Source of the DNA: Glandiceps talaboti | Lineage: Eukaryota; Hemichordata; Enteropneusta; Spengelidae | Reading direction: 5' to 3' | Assembly (NCBI RefSeq): GCF_964340395.1 | Contig: NC_135549.1 | Span: forward strand, 24,460,842-24,524,841 | Length of the DNA stretch: 64,000 bases | Part shown: in pieces, positions 45,701-60,800 of the stretch | How the letters are laid out: every line of letters begins with the position of its first letter | Position numbering within the stretch: position 1 is the stretch's first letter | The notes under the pieces: generated by a model | Seen by the model: only the letters and a program-made list of their open reading frames with translations | The model's database searches: none | Told to the model about the DNA's origin: nothing | Program-made: the position numbers and the translations under genes

Positions 45701-46886
45701 CTATACGTCCATTTTAGTTGAATAATGCTGGAATGCAAAGATAAAATCGGCCTCACCTTTGTTCCTATAAGTCAGTATTGGTCAGAATTGATTTCATGTC
45801 ATAACTGACGGATCTTGAGTTTTGTATGTTCACAATATAATGATTTAACTGACACTTTATTTACAAACCATCTAAAACCGCCAGATACTGTATGACAAAC
45901 GAGTTCAATGAGATCGTGTAACCTGCAAGACAAGCTGTTTGTACGTGTGGTCATAGCTTTTCCTGTATTAAATTAGAACGCCATTCCAGTATACAATATA
46001 ACGTTATTTATCCCAAAATGGGCAATTAAAATTGGCGGCTGTGGAAACAGACACAGTTATATAAAGACAGTCTGTTCAATATTTTCTTGTGTGTAATCAT
46101 ACTTTTGGCTCAATTTTCAATCAGGCCCTAGAATAAACTAATCTATACAGCTGTCACTTACCGGACAAAGTTTATAGCATGTATATATCATGTGGAATTT
46201 ATATGTACCATGTTCCTCTTGGTCAAGGACTACAAACTGAGGTCATCCATGGTATAGCACTAGATGAATTTAATTATATTCAATTGTGCTTCAATTCTAT
46301 TGGCATCATTTCGACTCTTGTAAGATCGATGAGTAGTCTACTAAAAAAGGAACTTCCCATATATACATATACAAATTGCTGATATAAATAATGGCCTTGA
46401 CACCATCAACTATAAGCATACTTTTCCCTCAATCCTACATTTAAGAACAGGTAAATGACACAATACTATTTGCCGTGCATGTACTTGATGCGCAAATGAA
46501 AGTTATTCACCACTGGAAAAATAGTCGTAATGAATTCCTTCTCATGTAGGATGTTGTGTTTTGAGGATTTTGTTTTCTTTCTGTACAACATCCCAGCATG
46601 TAGACCATTCTACTATATGTATAAGATAGATTTGCACTATATATTAGGTGGCTGTCCTTTTCAAGTGCAAAACATACAAATTTTGGTTGACACCGAACAG
46701 TCCTATATATAGCTCGTATTGTTGCGGTGACACACTCAAGTGCAAATGTTTACTGTCTCGCAAGAAGCTATGTACAGTTACTGTGTTATATCTTGATTGA
46801 TTGCAATGGATGACCTCAGTTTTGCGTTGCCAGCACATTGTAGGTTTTTACTTCTCGTTAGATCTAGAGAAGGTAAAGAAATGACG

Positions 46887-46956
<70 letters not shown>

Positions 46957-48373
46957 GCCTGCCTGCCTGTCTGCCTGCCTGTCTGTCTGCCTGTCTGTCT
47001 GTCTGTCTGTCTGACTGTCTGTCTGTCTATCTCATCGGTTTGTATCTAAAACATCTAATTAATGATGCATTTGCATAATTATCGATTTCAGGAAATAGAC
47101 TATGTTTGGAAATCATTTTCCAAATATCATACAATTTGGCTTCTATATTGATAATTAAAAAGTGTGTGTTCTATACAGCTTGCTGATGGAACTATGGATT
47201 CTAATGTGAAAATTCATATAATTAATAACGAATTTTTTTGTAATTAGGCATTATCGTAAGAATGCTATACTTTGAATATTTCATATAATTTAGTGTATAC
47301 ATTTAATGATAACGAAATATGTGCCGTACAAAGCATGTTGATATAACCTTTGATTGTCGTGAGTAATTAGCATAATGAATGATTTTCTGCAATTAAGAAT
47401 ATCTTAGGAATACTTCAAATCTCATATAATATGGTGTACACACCGTTGATGACAAAATGCATGTGTTCTACAGAGCTAATTGATGCGAGTCTGGCTTTTA
47501 ATGTGCATTTACATAATTAATGATATGTTTGTATTGCGACTGAATCACCATTCGGCCAGATTTTTAGTTAAATTTCCCGATATGCATCACAACTTTGGAG
47601 GTGTTGTTTATGTTGTGACTCCTCCATTCAGATGACTAAACCAATATAATCAAATATGAGCTTTCTTCTCAGACCTTGACCCTTGCTCTGAAAGTCTTCT
47701 TCAAGGTCAAGTAGTCAAATTTGGGTTATCTTAAATATTTCGAGTGACAATATATTAATCTTGACTTGGGTTTGACGATTTGAGGCATAAGTAGCCACTT
47801 AATTTCGTGACCTTGACCTGTATAGCAAAATGCCAGCCATATTTGTGATGGCAAGACACATTTTGCCTGTTGTGTCCAACAATATGACAGACACCAGTCG
47901 AGAGTCTACCCTCACACTAGTGATGGCGAGATCTAATTTCTAATGAGATCGTGACCTTTGACCTTGGCAAAGAGAAGTGAAATAACCGAAACTTGTCTTT
48001 GCACACAAATAATCCATTTTAAATGTTTATACCCCAAGGTCACATTTCTTCTTCTACCTTGACCATTTAGTTTGACCTCCATATATAAGGTTAAATAGAA
48101 AATTGGCCAATAAATTATCAAATTTTTATCTGGATCCAAGTTAAGGTTGTCCATTCCTACTTCCGGCTAACATCGCACCAACAACTGCATCAGTGTGTTC
48201 ATCGGCTTACGGTGGCGAGTAATACTATATCCATTGAATTAAAGGGTTAAGATTTCAGAAAGTCTATTTATACAGCAACGCCGTTTTCATACTAAAATTT
48301 ATTTGACAGTTGTAGTCTGTCTTGGTTGTCTTGCGATATTTAGTGGGCTCACGTGTGGGTACCTACAGAGTGC

Positions 48374-48471
<98 letters not shown>

Positions 48472-48827
48472 TGAGGTCGGAGTTGTAAATTTTAGTCGAT
48501 CGAGTAATGAGAAACAAGGAAAAATAGTGTCACCCTTTGTTATTTGCATACTTAAGGAACTTACCAAATGTTATAGTGTGTAATTTTTGGATTATCATTT
48601 AAAAGGTTTTTTCCCCCAAACATTTCAAACATTCACATGTAGTTATGATTCATACAAACAATTTGGTCAGTATCCACTTAGTCTACAATCTTAGACATTG
48701 TGTACCGCAGCCACATTCCAAGAAGAAAATGGCTACAAACGCATCGGGAAACTACTATAATTCATGTATTTTCCGAAACGGTAGATTTTCGTTTCACCGC
48801 TATATTATCAATGCTATTGATATTTAT

Positions 48828-48863
<36 letters not shown>

Positions 48864-51800
48864 CAATTTCATAACTGAAGATACAATGTACTCTCGTTAT
48901 TGACCACAGGTGCTGATTTTGATCCGTTTTTGTTGGTTTCTGCTCAAACTGACATTTTACAAGTCGGTCTTGGTGGTTCTACGCTACAGTATAGATATTT
49001 AAACTTGAGGGGCTATGGACACATACTAGCATTGGATTACGATACTGTGGAACAGAGAGTGTACTGGACTGATTATAATATTGATAAAATCAGCAGATGC
49101 TACATAGATGGTACAAATACTGAAGTAATCGTTTCAAATGTTGGTAAGTCAATACTACCACAGTAAGATAAGATAAGATAAGATGAGATGAGATGAGATG
49201 AGATGAGATAAGATAATGAATTATTAATCCCCGTGGGGAAATCGACATGCTCGCTCTGGAACATATAAATCTAATCTTCTTTCACAAATACAGTGTACAT
49301 CAGATATATATAAAATTAGACAATATGAATGAAAAACACACGTCATCAAATTATGAAGAGAATTTGATAAGGGCTGAGCTGAATTGGACAATTAGTGATA
49401 TTTTACGTAAATCTGTGGAATTAAAATGGTAAACGAGGTGAAATGATAAAATCAGACTCTTGCAAAATATCTATCGACTGTTTCTCAATTAATTATGTTA
49501 TAGTTAAGTAGCGTATTGATTGTTCAGTAAATCCAATGTATGATTTAATAAAGTAAGAATTTATGATTCCTGTTTTAGTAGACCTTGACTTGTGTTTTGA
49601 AGATTATCATCGTTACCATAATTGTTATGCATTCTTCATAGATACTTTAGTCTACTTTCCTAATAGTATTTGTTTTCCAAATTTTAATCTACTTCTTGAA
49701 TATTGTATCACATATTTGAGCTACCCTTAGTAAATAGTCAATAATGCAAGTATTTCCTTTTGGTGACGTTGTATCGAATTGGCATATAAAAGTTTGATAT
49801 TATCAATTGTTAAAATGTTTCCAAAAACCCAGTTTAGGTTATCCGAACTCTTTCCCTTTCTCTTCTGTTTTGTTTGTACAGTGTGTTCTAGTTCATTTCA
49901 CACTCAGTTTATTTATTGTCTGCATATTTAATGTATTGTTGTATATAAAAAGTTTAAATAGCTGTCGTTGGAATTTAAGTAGCAGTCACTCATGTGTCAA
50001 ATTTAAGCCTACGTTGAGAGAATTCCCTGTTTTTGCCATACAAATTTGTTGTGCAAATCCCAGGAACATCACCGGTTAAGATTCAACATTTGACTTCATT
50101 TATTTTAGTTATTCCTATTCCATTCTCTAACGTTTTCCACTTGTGTAGTTTTAATTGAAGACCTATAACTTAAGATAAACAAACTGCAACTTGAAGATAG
50201 AATTAAACTATTTAACCATGATATGTTTTTCTTAGTGCAACGGTAAATACTTTTACCAATTGAATTATATGACAGAACCCAAACCACATGTAGGTGCAAG
50301 TGGGGCCTACACATAGTATTTGCACGATTGCTTTCAATATTCTCAGCACATGTACTTTCACGGGCGTAGCTTCTGCTTCTGCTTTACATTGTATACTGCT
50401 GCAAAATGCAAAAACACATTGCGGTTATCACGCACAGGTCAGTGGGATCTGGCGTGATGTGATGTGGTCTAATTTGCAGGTCTTTTACCAATTGAACAAT
50501 GTGACAAAACCCCATGACATGTGAGTAGAAGTGCGGCGTACTTGGAGTATTTGCGCGAGTACTGTGCATAACACATTGCAGTTATCACGCACAGTTCAGT
50601 GTGGTATTGTAGTGATGTGATGAGTTTACAATATTTGCGTGTGCTCTACTTTGCAATTCTTGTACGTTTTTTTTGCATTGTTCAAGAAGTGCTTTGAAAG
50701 AGTTGATGTCTTTGGCTGCACGAACAGTTGAGGGTAGTAGGTTCCATTCACGGAACGATCTGGGATAAAGTGAATATTGGTAAGATGCTTTGTTGAAAGA
50801 CGGTTCATTAGTTAATATTTACGCTCCAAATAATGACAAAAACAAAGCGGAATTTTTCTCTACCCTTAGTTCAGTAATCTCGTCACATTTTCCACATAGT
50901 ATTATTAGCGTCGGGGGAGATTTCAATTTACCTTTAGACCCAATTCAAGACAGAAGGGGTAGTCTAAATGAAAATAACACCCGGTCACGTAGAGAGCTTC
51001 AGCGAATTATGAACTCTTTAAAACTTCACGATGTTTTTAGGAACCTCCACCCTGACACATATCGATATACATGGAAAAGGCGTAACTCCTTCTCAAGATT
51101 AGACTATTTTTTGGTTTCAACATGTATATTAAAAGAAACGTTAAAGTGTGATATTGTTGGTGCCATTAAAACTGATCACAGTGCCATCACTCTTACGTTC
51201 AAGATCCCAAATTCAATCCGTAGAGGGCCGGGGTTTTGGAAATTTAATACAAGCCTACTTGATGACGATTACACGGAAATGATGAATAACTTTATTGATG
51301 TAATTTTACTAGAAATTCAAGAAATGTCACTTAACCCCCAAACTGGCTTTGAATATTTGAAATTTAAAATAAGTGAAAAAACAGTCTCATATGCCAAAGC
51401 AAAACAGAAACGCCTAAGAGATAACGAACAAGATTTATTGCAACGTTTGAACAAGTTAGAAGAACAAATAGATGAAAGATTAGATGAGGGTATACTTCGA
51501 AATTATGAGAAAGTCAAACAAGATTTAGAGCAAATTATGGACAAGAAAGTCAAAGCCTCATTTGTCAGATCGAGAGCGAGATGGTATCAACTGGGTGAAA
51601 AGAGTAATAAATATTTCTTGAATTTAGAAAAGCGTAATTATAACAACAAAGTGATTAACAAAATTAAAGTTGACGAATTAAATATTACCAATCATCAGGA
51701 TATCTTAAAAGAATTGAAAACGTTTTACTCTAACCTTTATAAATCCACTAAACCAGATGTGAATACAGAAAAGAGTAGACTCTTTTTTAACCCAGAGAAT

Positions 51801-54800
51801 ATCCCCAAATTACCACAAGAAAAAGCCAAAATGTGTGAAGGGCTGATTCAAAAAGAGGAAATTTTAACAGCCTTGAAAAGCTTCCCCCAAAATAAAACCC
51901 CTGGCAGCGACGGAATTCCCTCTGAGTTGTACCTCTTCTTCTGGAATAAGCTGGGAGATCCGTTACTGAATAGTATAAATTATGCTTACACAAATGGGAA
52001 AATGTCAAACACACAGCGACAAGCCATAATTTCTCTAATACCAAAACCGGGCAAAGATGATACTAATATCCAAAACTGGAGACCAATATCTTTGTTGAAC
52101 ACTGATTATAAAGTAGCTAGTAAATGCATTGCACTTAGAATGTCTAAGGTCCTCGACTTGATTATTCATGACGATCAGACCGCTTTTATCAAAGGAAGGA
52201 GTATTTTTGAGAATATCCGATTAATCTCCGATGTCATAGAATATTGTGAAAACGAAAAAAAAGAAGGGGCCCTCCTGTTTATAGATTTTAAAAAAGCCTT
52301 CGACAGTTTGGAATGGGTTTTAATGCAGAAAGCGCTCGCTCTATTTGGATTTGGGAGTTCTCTAAAGCAATGGGTTAATACCTTTTATAACGAAGTAGAG
52401 AGTTGCGTCACAAACAATGGGTTTTCAAGTGGGTGGTTTAATCTCGAACGAGGCGTTAGGCAAGGGTGTCCCTTATCCACGGCCTTATTTGTAACCTCCA
52501 TTGAATTGTTGGCTATAAGTATAAGAAAGTCAAGCGACATTACAGGCTTCATCTTGCCAACAAATTATGAGAAAAAAATATCTGGTTTTGCAGATGACAC
52601 TACTCTATTATTAGGGAACATGTCTTCAATCAAAAACAGTATTAGTCAAATTAACACATTTGCACAATGTTCCGGCCTTCAAATAAATTTAGATAAAACA
52701 GAACTGTTATTTCTTGGACGCTCCAAACGTATCTGGAAATACTCTGGAGACTTTCCACCCCCTCTTCAAGAAACTAAAATTCCAATTAAATTCCTATGAA
52801 TCTTTGTCGGAAAAAATAAAGTTGAATGTGAAAAGCTAAACTTTTGGAAAAATTTGCGTAATCTTAAAGATAAGCTAGATATATGGAAATCAAGGAATTT
52901 GACCATTAGAGAACGAGTTATCCTAGCAAAGACTTTTGGCATCACTAAGTTTATTCATATTATGAAATCCGTCTCAATTCCAGAACATGTCATTAAAGAA
53001 GTTAGGGCAACCCTTTTTAATTTCCTTTGGAATAAGAGGAAATACCACATCCGTAACAATACTCTAATCGGAGACCTTAGCATGGGAGGTCAAAAAATGA
53101 TAGATGCAAATTTGATGAATAAAGCCTTGAAGTTATCGCATTTAAAACAACTAATAAGTAACGAGTTATCATGGACTCTTATCCCTTCCTACTTTAAAAA
53201 AGAAGGGGGGGGGGGGGCTGGACTTCCTGTTAACTTGTAACTTTGATGTAAACAAACTTAGTGTAAGGCCTCCAACTTTCTATTGCAACATGCTACAATA
53301 TTTTAATGAATACCGTTTTAACCCAGTTACTCCTGAAGAAGTAGCCACTGAAATAATTTGGAATAACAGGAATATTTTAAGAAATGGAAAATCGCTCTAC
53401 AGCGCAAGTTAGCTTGAAAATAGAGTCAAATACGTGAAAGACCTATTTAATGAAAAGGGAGAAATACTTTCTTGGCAAACATTTAAAGAAAAATATGATG
53501 TAGGACAAGATTTCGTACTGTACCACAGTATTATTGCTGCAATACCCTTGAAATGGAAATCTTTATTAAAAACAGGAGAATTTATTAAGACAGCTGAGGC
53601 AAACACTCCCAAACATGTGAAACAAATGCTCCAAGGAAATAATACAACAAGAAAATATTATAATCATTTTAGAGATAGAGTTGCTGAACCACCTACCTCA
53701 CACGCTAAATTTGCAAACTGTGATTATGCGCAAAACATTGATTTAAAACCATATTGGAACTTAATTTACAAAACGACCATAGAAGAAAAACTAAGATCCT
53801 TTCAGTTTAAAGTACTCCACAGAATCCTGGCAACAAATGTCTATCTAAAAAATATATCTATTAAAACTGATTCCTCATGCAGTTACTGCGGTGCAGAGGA
53901 AACGTTGGAGCATTTGTTCTGGGGATGTAAAGTGGTCAAAGCGTTCTGGTCGGAATTTCAAAGTTTTATAAAGGGTAAAAATATTCAACAACAAAATTTA
54001 TCATGTAAGGACGTCATACTAGGAATTATTCCAAAAAGGGACAATACAGTATTAAATCATCTAGTGCTACTGGCAAAATATCATATTTATGCAATACGAT
54101 TTTCTAGTATGAGCCTTCTATTCATATATTCCAGGAAAATATGAAAACGACGATGTTATCTGAAAAAATTAATGCTGAAAAAAACAACAATATTACAGCA
54201 TTTGAATTGAAATGGAATCTTTTATTGACAAGCTGAGAATTTAGAAGTTGATTGTCCGCCAGTTTCTGAAGTAAAATATCACATCTTCATTTTATTTCAT
54301 TTTGGTACACGTGCATACACTTTTCCCCTTTCCTTAGTTATTTGCGACTCAACGTACTAATGCCTCGCTTCTTCCTCCCTTTTGTATTGTTATCCGTTGT
54401 GTAATTTTCTTTTTCTGTTGTGTAAACTTTTGTAAATGCATATAATAAAAAAAAAAAGAAAAAAAAAGAAAGAAAGAAAGACGGTTCATTCAGGATGAGT
54501 CTATCTTTGTTATACCTTGTAGTTCTGATTGAGTGTAGTGGTTTAAGTGGAATATTGGAAGGTGGGATACCATTAATTTATTTGTAGAGTGTAATAATTA
54601 AACGGAGTTTGGTATCTGCGGTGTTCTAGTGGTTCCCATTGTACGTCACGTAGGATATATGTGACACTGGCTCTCGATTTGTAATTGTGTGTTACGTAGC
54701 GGGCTGTCCTGCGTTGAATTTTCTCGAAATGATGCTTTGTTAGATGATGTTGGAGAGTGTTATAATAGAGAATTCATGCGGATGCTTGGTTTCGAGTTTA

Positions 54801-57800
54801 GCAAGTAATGTCTATTCTTGTATGTACTGCCACTTGTAGTCAACGAGTGGATTGCAAAATGGAACAAATTCACCCGATCATTTGTATCATTGGGGAGATG
54901 CTGAGTTGATGCAGTCCAGTGTTCGATGGTCCATGGATGGTGAAGATCTGGAATATTGATGGTGTTACTGTAAGGTTTGAGCGAAATCAGGAACGTGTGA
55001 TATTTGAGAGCTTTGTATGTAATGAGTAGGCCATTGAATGACATGGTATACGCAGTTATTCAGAGCCACTGGAGTCAGGTCGAAGTTGGGGTTGGAACAC
55101 AGTAAGCCGTCATCATCAGCATAAATTTGCCACACGAAGACAAAGACAACTGAGTCTGTTTCAGTGTTCAAATGACTGTTCGGTTGTAGCCTTTGATTGA
55201 AAACTCAGTTATCGGGAGATAAAACGTACGCAGTGAGAGCGGAGCTCAAGGTGAACATGTCTGACAACACTGATGTGCTGCGGCATGAGTGAAAGTGCTA
55301 CAGAAAATACTTCAAGCACGAGTGCAAATACCCTTGAGTACCCACACTAGAACTCACATGTCATAGATCTGTTGCCGGTTCCAAGATGTAGTGCGCGTCT
55401 CTCGATACAATGACATGTACTCAGGGATTTGCGCGCACGCGCTACTCAGGTTGTCACCTGACCATACCCTAGGTTCACCTGTAAAATCACTGTCTGTCAC
55501 TGATGGTGTTTCGTCTTTGTTCTATCACTCATAATCAAAGAGGTCAACATGTGTTTCCATAATTTCCTGATGAAAATGCTATTTCAAACGTAACATAGAC
55601 AAAACAAGACTAACTGTAATAATGTAAGCAACATCATCATCTCGTGCAACGCATTTTGGAACAGGAAAATGTTCTGTTGTAATTACATGTGTGTTTCTGT
55701 AAAACGGAAAATTTACATGTCAATTATACAGCGTGATCATGCGATTTCATGTGTAGCGAAGGATCGCGTCCCCATACATGTATGCATAATGTTTTCGGGT
55801 TTTCACTGCAGTGAAAAAACACTAGTATGCTCGCACACGAGTGCAAGTAACCTCTGGTAATAATACACGTTGTATGTTGATGTATCCACCAGACGCACGT
55901 GGCATTGCCGTAGATGTGGTGAATAGAAAACTCTACTGGAACAACTTCATGCAAGGGAAGATAGAGCGTGCCAACCTAGATGGTAGCACTCGTGAACTTG
56001 TTATGTTAACTTCTTCCACTCCAGATGCAATCGTAGTAGATGGTGATGACAGGCAAGTGAATGTGGATTGAATAGGTCACATGTTTACACCTTTTCTTAA
56101 ACTTTAATTTTGTTCAGATGCCCTTGTTGACAGATAAGGGAGTGTCCAGATTTTACTTTAACTTGTTAACCTATCATGTACAACTACCTTAAACATACAT
56201 ATAATATCCGCGTATCAAGTGTAAATCAAGATAAAAACTCATAAGATTACCATTTTCATGCATATAGTAAAACTAATAACGATAGTTTTGTTGTTAAGGG
56301 ACAGTACAGGCATACTTCTTGTATTGGCCATTTTAAATAATTTTTTTAATGTACTGAGTACAGTATTTTGTTCTGTTCACAGTATTCGATAATTCAGCTT
56401 GTCTGCAAAACCTGCATAAATATATATATATTTTCATTTTTTAAATGTATTTTCATCAACATTAATAAACCTTCAAGTACTGCAAAGCTTGAATACTGAT
56501 AATTTCAACACACTTTAGGAGTAAAAACAGAAACTGCAATCATCGCTCATAACGGCGATACTTAAAATGATAACAAATTAAAGATATTGTCCAGTTCAGA
56601 TTTATATATCAATCAATGGTATCTCTAAATTTGTCATTGAGTTTGTCAAATCAATTAGTCCCTAAACTGACTGAGACTTCCAACATGAGGAGAGTAGAAA
56701 TTGAAGAAAATATAGAACAAAGATATTCAAAACTTCTCATAAGTAGTATGTAAGTGATGTACATATTCAATACATCAAAGTTGCTAGATATGAAGCAGTC
56801 GTGTTTAGTGTTCAACTGGGCTACCAGCTATTAAAATGAAACTCTGTTTTACCAATGTGAATATTATCACACAGAAATGGGTATACACACAGCCAAAGGA
56901 CCAAAACTGATACTTTGAACCAAATTACTTGGATAATTCATCAGAAATGCAAAGAGGGGTTATGAAATTCAATAAAATATCGAACACAGTTGTAAACATT
57001 AGGTCTCCTGTTCTTTTTTAAACGAAAGTTTTCACTTAATAAATGTCACGTGATTGAAAAAATGTAAGTTCCTTTGCTTCGCAGTGAATTATCATACATA
57101 TAAAGGTAGCATATGGTTTATGCTGTATGCTATATATTGTTACGTAGTTTAGCATAAGGTTACATCACTTTTTAATGCACTTTGCTTTATTTCATGTACC
57201 TCCACATCTGCGTGTTTTAGTACTATATACTGGACACAGCGTTCAACAATCGAAAAAGCAAGTCTTGATGGAACAAATAAGCAAACGCTGGTACCAAGTG
57301 GGTTAAATTTGCCATATGGACTAAGCTTTGATAAGCCAGGTAATCAGTTGACATTTTACTTTGCAAAAATCTTAAGATGTAATAACTCATTACATTTAAT
57401 CTAATAAGCTACATCATCTAGATGTAAATCAGACATGATGTATGTAAAAAAAAGCGTACATTCTTTAAGATATTTCCTATTTACTTAAACAATAGATTAT
57501 GCAAATTATCATATTCAAATAAAAATTACAACTATAAGGCCTTATAAAAGGATATTGTATGGTTCCGATTACGCTCAATTTTAGAATAGATGGGGTAGGT
57601 AGATTTTTTATTTTATTTTATTATATTTTATTTTCATGTGTGTCCAGTTCAGGTTTTCCATTGTTTTCCAAATGGTCTCTGTGTTGTTTATTTCTTCCTA
57701 TCAGATGTACAGCCATTACAGTTTGGAAGAACAGTTTTATATTGTCTTTTTAAGTTGATGTCAGTTTCCGCATCCACTATTTCTCGTGAGACTTCAAATT

Positions 57801-60800
57801 TTTCGATTTTATTTTTTCTCTCGAATACGTAAAAAAAAGTTTAGGGTCAGTAGTGGAAAACTAGGTAGGGTCGGGTAAACGGAAGTAAACAATTATTTTT
57901 TGTAGGCCTTTATAATGCACATTCGCCTTGTCATTGTGAATGTCTTTACCAAATTATTGGAATTTGAAGATTACATTCTTAAGAACTTCCTTATTTCCAA
58001 AAATCAAAATTAAAAAAAAACAAATACCCATTAAAGTGTAAGGCTATATCTGCAACGTGATGTGATCAATATTTCATATATGAAATAATGAAATCACCGA
58101 CTTATCACAGTTGTAAATGCTGAGTCAGCATACCGGTATTGACTATGTGCATTCGTGAACAATTTTAATGCTTGAAAGTTTGATTTAAATCTCAATTACA
58201 GCCAGTATTTCATCGCGTAAGATTCATTTTATTTCCCCATGATAATCACTGTAACCAAGTGCAAGGTTATTTTAGGAGTACATGCCAGCCAGAGGGACCT
58301 CAGTGTGTTATCATTTGTTACCAGTTTTATTTTATCAGTAACATTATAAATAGTTCTAAAGATGTAAGCAATGTTATTATACCCCACCTGGGACTTTCAA
58401 TCTAATAAAGCAGGAAAGACTGTAATGTAGCCACTAGATACGAAAGAATCGTTAATTATGGAAATGAATCATTCAAAATAATTGCTACCTCAAAAAAACT
58501 TTTGCTTATTGCCAAACCTTATTAATTATGGAAATCACTTGTAACATTTAAAGGCTCTAAGATTATGTGCTATTTGTTATGATCAACAAAATAAATGTAA
58601 AAAACCCAAAACATATCACATTTGAAGTTTGCATTCTGAAGATATTTACAATTGTTGATGTATCTATTAAATTACATAGAGTTTGGTACTTACATGAAGA
58701 CATAGAGTAATTATTAAATAATAATTAATAATGCAAATGACTCTTTACTATTCAGACGAAAAATAACAATTTCTTACCAATAGCATAACAAAGATATTAA
58801 ATGCACTAGTCGGTTGAGGTATCGCGATCGTGTCCACAGACAGACGTACAGACAGACGGAGGGAATGACAAACAGACATATCAAAACACATGATATTCCC
58901 TTAGAGAAGGAAAATATCATGTACGTATACATTTTATATAATTATGTGGTTTACATGTTTAAGGTGTTCATTCAAAGTTAATACTCAATGGCTTTTATAG
59001 CAGATGACTATTAAGATCATAATGTATATTATTCAATTGATTACAGAAGGAAAACTTTATTGGACAGAATATTTCAAAGATATAATACAAGAATATAACT
59101 TGGAATCAGGGATCGTTCGCACCGCTGTAAATCTTCCACGTACAAAAGCTTACGGCCTGGATATTGGTGGTGACTATATCTTTTGGACAGTCCGTGATGT
59201 CAAACAAATCTACAGAGCTGATAAATATACTGGTGACAATATAGTTAATATATATACGGCAAATTCTGGAATATTGGGTGATATACATTACTATGGCGAT
59301 TATCAACCCTCCGGTGAGTTACAGATTTATAAATTACTGAAGCTCATTTCTAGCATTTGAGCTTACATATTCCAATAGCGTATTAGTATTTGTTTGGAAC
59401 TGCAATTCTTTTGACATGCCTTGAACTTACTAGGTATGGTCTCATTTACTTTCTGTTTAATTTTAGTTGATAAGTTTATTTATATTAATATGAATGCGCA
59501 TCCATTATCCACAGTACTTGATTATTAAAATAACTTGTATTTGTTTCTTAAGAGTGTAGTAAAAGATATAAAGACCAGAATTGACATTTGGTTGTTTATT
59601 TGAAAGCAGCCGCATGTATCATTGCAAATCAGAATTACTTCCAAATTAAAGTATGTCTTCTGGCTGTTGGATATGATATGATATGTTGATATTTGGGGTT
59701 ATAGTTATAGTCATTGCAAATCAGAATTACTTCCAAATTAAAGTATGTCTTCTGGCTGTTGGATATGATATGATATGTTGATATTTGGGGTTATAGTACA
59801 ATGAAATTTACAGAAATATCGAACTCCTTGGTTAAGGTAAGAGGTCAGTTCTGACAAACCATCCCTGTAGTTGTCTGTTTCATGTTGTAGGATCAATGTT
59901 ATGTAGGTTTTGTAAGTCTCATGGTTGGACATTGTGCAATCGGGACGAATTGGCACAGTGAACTGTTTACATGGATTGGACTATTTCCATTATTGATGTG
60001 CATGTATGTAATATATGAACATTCCATCTGGTGCATTGGTTATGCCTGGCTGAAAAAAATAATCCGTTTATGGAGAGTGGATGTTTTGTGTTTCCTTGGT
60101 TTGATTAATGTTAACATTTTCCCACCATAAGTAACACCAGAAGAGAAATTTACTTGCCCGCAACACTAATTTGAATTGACAAGTTTTCAGTATTTTTGTT
60201 TTATTTCCCTTTTTACGTGTCAGTATTATAGCAGAATCCATCGACTTACAGATATGCTGTCATATACTAGCAATGATAGAAAATATGGCACCTTTTTACG
60301 AAATATCATTTCATTTAGATCCATGCAAACATGGTAAATTTGGAGACATCAATGACCGATACAGAAGTCGAAAATTCAACTCGATTAACTGGTCCAATAT
60401 GACAGATTTTATATGTGATAGTGGTTTAGAAGAGGGTTGGTACAGATTTAGCAGTGACGCTGGTGGCGAGATGCCAACATCGTGTGTAGAAATGGGAATG
60501 TGTGGAACAGAGTATCCGGTATGGATTGATGACCAGAGGGATAATTATCAGAATATTACAACAGTTAGGGGGTGTATCAATAAAGGTATATGTCACATTT
60601 ACTACGACACACGAATTATACACTAAACATTTCGTTGATAATTTCCCACTCTATTTGCAGTTTTGACAGTATGGCCACATTTATTATGAACTTATTTGCT
60701 TGCAATCCTGCATGTAAATGATCAATACATTGTTGATAGTGCTACAGAATAATGCTACTGTTGGTTATAAGGCATTATCTTAAAGATGCACAATTCGATT

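Noticed and set aside
48299-48567. Tyr-Ile repeat ORFs
   Set aside because: They are translations of a (TA)n tract. The same holds near 14.0 kb and 26.2 kb.
55801-55892. Upstream extension of exon 3 of the propeller gene to ~55826
   Set aside because: The frame is open but short, starts after a stop and has no good acceptor. The 55892 acceptor gives the right phase, and blade length close to the others.
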